Shown: positions 1 to 6,549 of the stretch, one piece after another
Layout of the letters: the number at the start of each line of letters is the position of its first letter
Position numbering within the stretch: the stretch's first letter is position 1
Source: Lentisphaerota bacterium
GTDB taxonomy: Bacteria > Verrucomicrobiota > Kiritimatiellia > RFP12 > UBA1067
Assembly: GCA_022839525.1 (NCBI GenBank)
Contig: JALHET010000111.1
Span: forward strand, 1-12,569
Direction of reading: 5' to 3'
Length of the DNA stretch: 12,569 bases
The notes under the pieces: generated by a model
Seen by the model: only the letters and a program-made list of their open reading frames with translations
Told to the model about the DNA's origin: nothing
Databases searched by the model: none
Position numbers and translations under genes: made by a program

Positions 1-3000
1 ACTCGGAGAGGCGGAAGGACGGGGCCTGGCCGTCCTGATCGACGCGGAACTGGATGCGGACGAGGCCGTTGCTCATGGGGTGCATCGGGACGTTGGGCGC
101 GACCCAGCGTCCTGACGCGTCCCGCTCGGCGTCCACCGAAGGCTTTGTCGCCGTCGGGTAGTATTTCACCGTGGCGGCGGGGTCGGCGGTGCCGGTGATC
201 GTGACCGCGCCGTTGCGGATGTGGCGGGTGAGTTCGTCGGCGCGGTTGGCGGTAAGGACGGCGTTGGGTGCGGCGAGGGCTCCGGTGTAGGGCGTGAAGG
301 TGCGGGCCGTCATGTTGCCGGTGGCCTTGTAGTCGAAGCGTTCCAAGTAAGCGGGCGCGGCGTTGGTGCAGGTGGTGGCGCCTGTCACCATGCTCTGGAG
401 GTTGTAGGCGAAAACCGTCCGGCGCTGGCCGCCGGCCGACAGCGTGGAGACGGAGGCGAGGCGGTCGACGTCCCATTCGTAGTTAATAGTGAATAACGAA
501 GAGTGAAGAACGGTGTTGGAGACGGCGGTGGAGGCGGGGCGCTGGAGTGCGTCGTAGGCGCGGTGTTCCGTGGCGGCGGGGGTGGCCCTGGCCAGCAGCC
601 GTCCGGAGTCGCTGTGGGTGTAGGCGGCGGAGGCGTGGGGGTTGGCGACCGAGGCGAGCGCCGGCAGGAAGGGGTGGTGCGTGTAGGCCTCGGGGATGAC
701 GGCCGCGCCGACGGTGAGGGTGCGGTTGGTGACGAAGCCGCGCGGACCGTAGGCCCAGCCGAGGGAGTAGACGAGCGGCGCGGTCTGGCCGGGCAGGCCG
801 GAGAGGGTGACGGTCTGGGAGACGGGGCGGCGGCGGGAGTCGTAGGTGTAGCCGATGGCGGCGTAAACGCCGCCCACAGGACCGGTGACGTGGCGGACGG
901 TGTTGGTGAGGAGGTCGCGGGCGAGGTCGTGGCGGTTGGTGGTGGCGGAGAACGCCGCACCTTGGGCGTTGAATGTCGAGCGTTGGAGGAGGCGGGTGTG
1001 GGAGGCGTCCCAGACGTTGGTGGCGAGGTTGCCGCAGGCGTCGGCGCGGGAGGCGGGCAGTCCGTCGAAGGTGTGGGTGAAGGATTCGCGGGTGCGCCCG
1101 ATGGCGTCCTTGCGGGCGGCGAGGCGGGTGAGGCCGTTGGTGACGGCGTAGGCGAAGGTGCGCGTCGCGAAGGAGTGGGCGGCGGGGAGGTCGGGGCCGG
1201 CGGCGGCGGCGACGCCGAGGGCGGCGAGTTCGCCTTCGCCGAGGTAGGAGAAGGCGAGGGCGGTCGAGGTCTGGGCGTCGAAGGGCGCGAGGGCGGATTC
1301 GAGGCGCTTGTTGCCGTCGTAGGTGAAGCGGTTGGTGACGCCGTGGCGGTCGACGTGCAAGGAGGGGGCGCAGCAGTCGTAGACGTAGCTGTCGGCGGTG
1401 CCGTCGGGGTACGTGATGAGCACGGGGCGTTCGAGCGTGTCGCGCTCGATGAAGACGGGGCTGCCGTCGGCGTCGATGACGGTCGAGGGCAGGAATTCGC
1501 CGTCCTCGTAGTCGAACTCGGCGAGGGTGGCGGCGTGGGCGCCGCCGCTGAAGGCGGATATGGAGACGGGGCGATGGGCGTTGTCGTACTCGTAGCGGAC
1601 GGTGTTGTCGAGGCCTTCGTCGGCGGTGTGCCAGAGGGTCTGGCCGAGGGCGTTGTATGCCGCCTGCCAGAGGGTCTGGGTGGAGACGGTGGATAACGGA
1701 GAGTTGGCCGTTAACAGTTGGACGGCGGTGACGAGGCGGTTGGTGCGGGAGAAGAGGAGGGATGAGCCGTCGCGGGCGGTGAGGCGGACGGGGTCGTCGT
1801 TGGCGTCCAGCTCGGCGCTCTCGGTCCAGGTTTCGGCGGGGGTGCTGCTGTTCGCCCGATAGACCTTGTTGGAGGCGGTGACGAGGCGTCCGCCGGAGGG
1901 CAGATTGTTGTTGTAGGTGAAGGCCGTGTCGCGGCGGGCGGCGTTGTCGGTGACGGCGGCTGAAGAGGATACCGAATTGTAGTACCCGATTTTACCTGAC
2001 GCGGGCGAGAAAAGCTCGCGCTCGAACGTGACGTCGCGGCGGCCGGTGGCGGAAAATGTGCGGTAGTTGAGGTAGTCGCCGCGGCGGGTGTAGGTTCCGT
2101 CCCAGCGGTCATTGGCGAGGGCGGCGGCTTTCGCGTGGAGGGCGGCGGAGCCGGTTTCGTCGATGAGCGCCCACAGTTTCGAGGCGCCGTTGCGGTCGCG
2201 CTTGACGGTGGGGCCCAACGCCGCGTAGGCGTGGTAGTTGTAGGTCGTCACGCGGCCGGAGGGGTCGGTGATGGAGAGTTCGGAAGGCTCGTCGTATCTG
2301 GGCCACTCCTCGAACGTCTGGTGGAGGTCGAACTCCCAGCGCCCCCCGTTCGGCCAGGTCATGGCGGCGGCGTGGTGGCGGGAGACGGTCGTGCCGGAAT
2401 TGTATTTGAGTTGGCGGGTCCGGGAGCCGTATTCGAGCGTCGTGGTCTGGCCGCCCATGTCGGTGACGGACGCCAGCAGCGGGGTGCCGTTCGTGGTCAG
2501 GTAGGTGAAGGCGGCGGAGCGCCCCAGTTCGCCGCCGCCGGGGCCGGCGGCGTAGACGCGGGAGACCGTGCCGTCCTGGTTGTAGTCGTAACGGAGCGAG
2601 CAGCGCGTGACAGTGGAGGAGACGGAGACGAAGCGTCCGGTCGTCTCGTCGCGGGTGACGATGAGCGCGTTGCCGAAGGCGTCCTCGATGCTGGCGAGCG
2701 TCTGGGAGAGCGGGCTGTTGGTGGGGTGGTAGGTGTAGACGGCGGTGCCGTGGCCGGTGGAGAGCCGCGCGGAGCCGTCCGGGAAGAGGGCGGCGGTGTG
2801 GCTGCCGGTGAGGGTGGGGTCGCGCGGCAGGTAGGTGCCGTCGGACTGGCGGTTGAAGTAGAGTTCGCGGCCCGTGGGGAGGTGGAACAGGAGGTGGTCG
2901 CCCGGATCGAGGGCCACGGTGGATTCATAGGAGGCGGACCAGCGGTAGCCGAAGGGCTGGAACTGGATGCCGGGGATGGCGTAGCGGGCGTTGTCGGCGT

Positions 3001-4372
3001 CGCGGTCGTTGTAGGTGAGGATGAGTTCGAGGGACGGGCCGGCGGGGGCGTCGAGCCATAGGGGCGTGTCGATGAGCAGGTAGTTGAGATTGAGGGAGTG
3101 GACGGCGTGGACGGGCATGCCCCGCGAGCGCCTGTATTTCTCGCACGGGTCCGTTTCGTCGTCGGCGATGCCGGTGTCGTCGTTGTTGGTCTCGTGGCCG
3201 CAGCAGCCGCCGGTGAAGGCCTCGTCGGCCGCTGTGGTTGCCGGCGCGGGGGTGGCGGCGCGGGTGAGGAGGCAGGCGAGGCCGCGTGCCGCGCCGCGTA
3301 GCCAGTCGTCGCGCAGGGCGCGGGCGTCCTTCTGGACGAGGCCGTTGTCGGGGTCGACGAGCCAGGCGATGGCGTCGTCGGCGCGGACGAGGACGGTGTA
3401 GTGGCCCAGGGGCGGGCACTGGGCGTCGGTCGCCGGGAGCCGGGCGGTGAAGAGGGGCGCGGAGGGCGCGGGGACGCAGAGGATGACGGGGGATGACGGG
3501 GAGGCGGTGGCGGCGGCTTCGGGATAGGTCAGGCGGCGGGTCTCGACTCCCCAGCCTCCGGCGGAGAGGCGGGCGCGCATCTCCGCGACGGAGACGCCGT
3601 CCGGGCCGCCTTTCGCCGCCGCCCACGGGAAGGCTTCGGCGACCTGCGCGAAGGAGACGGCGGGCAGGTCGGGGATGTTTTTGGATTGCGGAGTCACGGG
3701 AGACGCGGAGTCGTTTCCGTGCCGTTTCGCGGTTGACAGGTATGCCGCGAGGCCGAAGGCCTTGGGGCCGCATTCGCGGGCGGCGCGCGCGAACTGCTCC
3801 GCCCGGTTGATGTGCAGGAGCCAGTTGAGGGCGTAGGTCTTTTCGTTTTCGGTGGGGTCGCGCGAGAGGAGTTCGTGGAGCGCGGCACGGGCGGCGGCGT
3901 AGCGGCGCGTGTCGAAGTAGACGCGGGAGAGGCGCACGAGGGCTTTGCGCCCGACGGGGTTGCCGCGCTGCTCTTCGGCGAGGCGCGCGAGGATGGCCTC
4001 GGCCTCGGTGTGCTCGCCCCGGAACTTGTGGTAGCAGGCGACGTGCAGGTCGGACTCGCCGCGCCACGGGTCGGCGGGGTTGGCGGCGGAGAAGGCGAGC
4101 ATGGCGGCGCGGGCCTCGTCCCAGCGGTGGGCGTTCCAGAGCCTCATGCAGGCGCCGAAGGCCTCGTTGCCGGCGGCCGAGAAGCGGGCGGGGTCTTCGG
4201 TGGTCGGGCTGAGCGCGCCGCCGTGCTCGCCGGACTCTTTCACGGCGGCGGTGGTGAAGTGCCCGGTGCGCGCGGTGCGGGCGAGCGCGCGTTTCGGCTG
4301 GGCGGCGGATGAAACGTTGATCAGAAGCAGTGACGAAACAAGGACGAGTGTGTTGGTGTTGAGTGATTTCAT
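1..4372 (-). CDS. Secreted Rhs/YD-repeat protein with TPR-like region and C39-like cysteine peptidase domain (3' end outside window)
   Basis: I translated this frame codon by codon and found no stop for 1457 codons; it runs off the left edge. Residues 1-24 form a signal peptide (MKSLNTNTLVLV..., cut near SSAA/Q). Residues about 60-195 are TPR-like helices. Residues about 195-345 look like a C39 papain-fold peptidase: Cys201 in ECGPKAFG, His324 in LGHYTVLV, Asp340 in LVDPDNG, with the usual VSVAEMRARL and VILCVP strands between. A linker with a GGCCGH motif (Cys390, Cys391) follows. From about 418 (GMPVHAVHSLNLNY...LELILTYN) the sequence resembles the DUF6531-type start of Rhs proteins, then YD repeats (FTYDGNKRLES, YTYDSRRRPVS, YDALQRPAS) to the edge. 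The start ATG overlaps the TSP3 gene stop by 4 nt (ATGA), with AAGGAG 10 nt upstream. Known of the family: Rhs repeats build a shell around a variable C-terminal domain, often a toxin. That part is not visible, so toxin function is only inference. Confidence 0.9.
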   Translation of the reverse strand, partial: MKSLNTNTLVLVSSLLLINVSSAAQPKRALARTARTGHFTTAAVKESGEHGGALSPTTEDPARFSAAGNEAFGACMRLWNAHRWDEARAAMLAFSAANPADPWRGESDLHVACYHKFRGEHTEAEAILARLAEEQRGNPVGRKALVRLSRVYFDTRRYAAARAALHELLSRDPTENEKTYALNWLLHINRAEQFARAARECGPKAFGLAAYLSTAKRHGNDSASPVTPQSKNIPDLPAVSFAQVAEAFPWAAAKGGPDGVSVAEMRARLSAGGWGVETRRLTYPEAAATASPSSPVILCVPAPSAPLFTARLPATDAQCPPLGHYTVLVRADDAIAWLVDPDNGLVQKDARALRDDWLRGAARGLACLLTRAATPAPATTAADEAFTGGCCGHETNNDDTGIADDETDPCEKYRRSRGMPVHAVHSLNLNYLLIDTPLWLDAPAGPSLELILTYNDRDADNARYAIPGIQFQPFGYRWSASYESTVALDPGDHLLFHLPTGRELYFNRQSDGTYLPRDPTLTGSHTAALFPDGSARLSTGHGTAVYTYHPTNSPLSQTLASIEDAFGNALIVTRDETTGRFVSVSSTVTRCSLRYDYNQDGTVSRVYAAGPGGGELGRSAAFTYLTTNGTPLLASVTDMGGQTTTLEYGSRTRQLKYNSGTTVSRHHAAAMTWPNGGRWEFDLHQTFEEWPRYDEPSELSITDPSGRVTTYNYHAYAALGPTVKRDRNGASKLWALIDETGSAALHAKAAALANDRWDGTYTRRGDYLNYRTFSATGRRDVTFERELFSPASGKIGYYNSVSSSAAVTDNAARRDTAFTYNNNLPSGGRLVTASNKVYRANSSTPAETWTESAELDANDDPVRLTARDGSSLLFSRTNRLVTAVQLLTANSPLSTVSTQTLWQAAYNALGQTLWHTADEGLDNTVRYEYDNAHRPVSISAFSGGAHAATLAEFDYEDGEFLPSTVIDADGSPVFIERDTLERPVLITYPDGTADSYVYDCCAPSLHVDRHGVTNRFTYDGNKRLESALAPFDAQTSTALAFSYLGEGELAALGVAAAAGPDLPAAHSFATRTFAYAVTNGLTRLAARKDAIGRTRESFTHTFDGLPASRADACGNLATNVWDASHTRLLQRSTFNAQGAAFSATTNRHDLARDLLTNTVRHVTGPVGGVYAAIGYTYDSRRRPVSQTVTLSGLPGQTAPLVYSLGWAYGPRGFVTNRTLTVGAAVIPEAYTHHPFLPALASVANPHASAAYTHSDSGRLLARATPAATEHRAYDALQRPASTAVSNTVLHSSLFTINYEWDVDRLASVSTLSAGGQRRTVFAYNLQSMVTGATTCTNAAPAYLERFDYKATGNMTARTFTPYTGALAAPNAVLTANRADELTRHIRNGAVTITGTADPAATVKYYPTATKPSVDAERDASGRWVAPNVPMHPMSNGLVRIQFRVDQDGQAPSFRLSE
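489..504 (-). repeat. AT-richer 16-nt word within the Rhs gene, copy 1
   Basis: The minus strand reads ACTCTTCGTTATTCAC and encodes part of HSSLFT (from residue 1290). It matches the word at 1689-1704 at 14 of 16 positions and stands out against the very GC-rich codon use of the gene. Confidence 0.5.
1689..1704 (-). repeat. AT-richer 16-nt word within the Rhs gene, copy 2
   Basis: The minus strand reads ACTCTCCGTTATCCAC and encodes part of NSPLST (from residue 890), in the same frame as the copy at 489-504. The two copies lie exactly 1200 nt (400 codons) apart. Confidence 0.5.
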
Positions 4373-6549
4373 GGCAGGGCGGCTCCTTGGGCCGGATGGA
4401 TGATTGCGAAGGTGGCGGGACTCTGGACGGGGTCGGCGGGATCGGCGGGGGCGGGATCGAGCATGTCCAGCAGACCGTCGCCGTCCGTGTCGGCCATGCT
4501 GTCGTGGATGCCGGGATCGGTGCCCATGTCCGCCTCCGCGTTGTCCGGTATGCCGTCGGCGTCGGCGTCGGCGGCGCCGTCCGCCGGGTCGAGCGGGTCG
4601 GTGCCGTGGAACACGGTCTCGTCATAATCCCCGATGCCGTCGTTGTCTGTGTCCGGCGTTAGCGGGTCGGTGCCGAAAAACCGTTCTTCCTGATCCCCGA
4701 TGCCGTCATGGTCGCTGTCGGGGTCATGCGGATCGGTGCCGGCGCGGTATTCGTCAAGGTTCGTCAGCCCGTCGCCGTCCGGATCGAGGCCTGCGTCGGA
4801 CGGATCCAGCGGGGACAGACCCTGTCTGCTCTCCCATCCGTCGGACATGCCGTCATCGTCGGTATCCCAGACCCGTGGATCAGTTGCCGTGCCGAGGCAG
4901 TAGGTGATCACGCCGCCGGAAACGGCTGCACCTTGAGTGTTAAAAGCGACCGGCAGGTTGCATTTCCGGCCTCCGGTTTGGGCGCCGAGGGTCGCGCCGC
5001 GCCCATCCGCAATGCCGCGCATATCGGTGTAATGCACAGACACGATGTTTGAAATTCCTTGGGGGATGGCGATCTGGAGGGTCAGCAAATCGTTTGTGGT
5101 TGCCGCCCTGATTTTCAAATTACGGTATTCAATGACACCGTACCGGTTGCCGTTGGTCATCACGTCGGCAACGGTTATTTGCGAGCCCAGTGTGGACGGG
5201 TCGGCGGAAAGGTCGTCCCAATAGGCGGCGATGTAGGTGTGCACAGCAGAGGCCTGCCAGACGGCCAGATCCCGGTTGTAGTAGCCCGGCATGTCGGGAT
5301 ATGACTGGGCGGGATTGAGCAGTCCGACGATGCCGTTCACGCTGACGGCGGCGTTTGTGGAGGTCACCCCCGCGAGGCGGACGGGAAACGGCAGGGGAAC
5401 CGTGAAGAACTGGTCGTCATAGGTTGCGGCGGCGGACAGCAGGTTCGTGCCGCCGGACACGTCGAACCGGGAGGTCTGGCCGTGCGCGACGCCGAACCAC
5501 CCGGCCTCCACGCCGTCCGTCAGCCCGTCGCCGTCGGTGTCGGGGTTGTGCGGGTCGGTTCCGTGCGCGAACTCGCTGATGTTAGGCAGGCCGTCCGCGT
5601 CGGGGTCGCCGTCCGCGTCGGCGGGGTCGAGGGGATTGAGCAGGTTGTCAACCTCCCAGCCGTCCGGCATGCCGTCGCCGTCGGAATCGGGGTTCGCGGG
5701 CGAGGTGCCCAGGGCAAGCTCCGCGCCGTCATTCAGTCCGTCGCCGTCCGTATCCTCTATGAATGGCGAGCCGCCCGAGCCGAAATGGTAGGCGATCGTC
5801 ATGCTGTTGGTGACGAACGGCTGGTCGAACGAGACCGGGAGGTTGATGGCGGCACCGGGCCCCTGCGCGCCCAACGTTGCCGACGCGCCGGTGTTGACTC
5901 CTGCGATATCGGCGTAACGGACGCAGACGGTGTTTGTCGCGTCTGCGGGGATGGCGATCTGGAAAGAGATGCGCGCGGAGGAGTTCGACCAGAACCCCAT
6001 GTCGCGGTATTCGATCACGCAGTAGCGCGCGCCGTTGGTCGTCACGTCCGCCACGGTGAGCCGCGTGGCGGGATTGGTGGACGCGGCAGTGCGGGCGTAA
6101 AGGTCGTCCCAGTGGGCCGCCACAGCGAAATGGTTGTCGGTGAGGGGGAGGGGGTAAGTGTTCGTGAGGGCGGAGTTGGTGCTGCGGCTGTAGAGCCTGC
6201 TGTCGACCGGCTTAAGCCGGTCGATGAAGTATGCGATACCGTTGATGTCAAGCAGGGCGTTCGTGCAGACCGCGCCGCCGATGCGGACGGGAAACGGGAG
6301 TACGGCCGCGATCAGGTCGGCGTCTTTATTGACATTGTTTAGGACGGTTATCCCGCCTGAGACGTCGAACCACGGGAGCGGCGCGGTCGCCTCCCACCAA
6401 GCGGCCTCGACGCCGTCAAGGACACCGTCGCCGTCCCAGTCGGGGTCGAGCGGGCCGGTCCCGGCGCGGGACTCGCCGATGTTAGGCAAGCCGTCCGCGT
6501 CGGGATCACCGTCCGCGCCGTCATCGCCCGAACCGGAAAGCGGATCCAA
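4369..6549 (-). CDS. Thrombospondin type 3 repeat protein, C-terminal part of a frameshifted gene
   Basis: The called start (TTG, 6549) lies in the middle of a TSP3 repeat. The same frame is open to 6657, and its upstream part reads RTDPLNPDTDGDGLPDKWE, so this is the continuation of the fragment ending at 6348, not a separate gene. Numbered from the TTG (726 aa), acidic TSP3 blocks occupy about 2-47, 266-350 and 558-700 (DTDGDGLNDG, DPDGDGLTNLDE, DTDNDGIGD); such repeats bind calcium in known proteins. Two beta-rich modules, about 61-256 and 361-553, share FDVSGG, LPFPVR, NGI, WDDL, VIEYR, LQIAIP or FQIAIP, and TLGAQ; their layout recalls NIDO-like or similar extracellular beta-sandwich domains (inference). 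No sorting signal is evident at the C-terminus (...FAIIHPAQGAALP). The stop TGA overlaps the Rhs start. Probable role: secreted, calcium-stabilised surface or matrix protein; partner or substrate unknown. Confidence 0.85.
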   Translation of the reverse strand: MDPLSGSGDDGADGDPDADGLPNIGESRAGTGPLDPDWDGDGVLDGVEAAWWEATAPLPWFDVSGGITVLNNVNKDADLIAAVLPFPVRIGGAVCTNALLDINGIAYFIDRLKPVDSRLYSRSTNSALTNTYPLPLTDNHFAVAAHWDDLYARTAASTNPATRLTVADVTTNGARYCVIEYRDMGFWSNSSARISFQIAIPADATNTVCVRYADIAGVNTGASATLGAQGPGAAINLPVSFDQPFVTNSMTIAYHFGSGGSPFIEDTDGDGLNDGAELALGTSPANPDSDGDGMPDGWEVDNLLNPLDPADADGDPDADGLPNISEFAHGTDPHNPDTDGDGLTDGVEAGWFGVAHGQTSRFDVSGGTNLLSAAATYDDQFFTVPLPFPVRLAGVTSTNAAVSVNGIVGLLNPAQSYPDMPGYYNRDLAVWQASAVHTYIAAYWDDLSADPSTLGSQITVADVMTNGNRYGVIEYRNLKIRAATTNDLLTLQIAIPQGISNIVSVHYTDMRGIADGRGATLGAQTGGRKCNLPVAFNTQGAAVSGGVITYCLGTATDPRVWDTDDDGMSDGWESRQGLSPLDPSDAGLDPDGDGLTNLDEYRAGTDPHDPDSDHDGIGDQEERFFGTDPLTPDTDNDGIGDYDETVFHGTDPLDPADGAADADADGIPDNAEADMGTDPGIHDSMADTDGDGLLDMLDPAPADPADPVQSPATFAIIHPAQGAALP
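4383..4388 (-). promoter_or_regulatory. Shine-Dalgarno of the Rhs gene inside the TSP3 gene
   Basis: The minus strand reads AAGGAG, 10 nt before the Rhs ATG at 4372. It lies inside the last codons of the upstream TSP3 gene. Together with the ATGA overlap it suggests translational coupling and fixes the Rhs start. Confidence 0.6.
6203..6224. repeat. 22-bp perfect palindrome inside the TSP3 gene
   Basis: The half site TCGACCGGCTT is followed directly by its exact reverse complement. It encodes part of IDRLKPVDS in the first beta-rich module. The second copy of the module has no matching residues here, so the palindrome is not required by the fold as far as I can see. It could be a chance arrangement, a protein-binding site or a dispersed palindromic element. 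Confidence 0.7.

Noticed and set aside
1629..1679. 15-bp direct repeat TGCCAGAGGGTCTGG, 36 nt apart
   Set aside because: It encodes TLWQ/TLWH in neighbouring YD-type repeats and follows from repeat architecture.
503..1696. 397-codon open frame on the plus strand, rich in Gly, Val, Ala and Glu
   Set aside because: It is the antisense shadow of the Rhs gene. High GC removes stops; the composition is low-complexity, while the minus frame gives YD repeats.
3480..3501. Short direct repeat GGATGACGGG twice
   Set aside because: Explained by the Ser-Pro-Ser-Ser-Pro-Val coding in the Rhs protein; too short to be a separate element.
2925..4625. 566-codon minus-strand frame, rich in Arg and Pro
   Set aside because: It overlaps the Rhs start and the TSP3 end in another frame, and its Arg/Pro/His-rich translation has no domain. 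The Rhs frame in the same stretch shows a signal peptide, TPR-like and C39-like features.
5482..6342. 286-codon plus-strand frame opposite the TSP3 gene
   Set aside because: It mirrors the repeated GAC/GGC codons of the TSP3 repeats (VAVGVG-type runs) and has no independent start signal.
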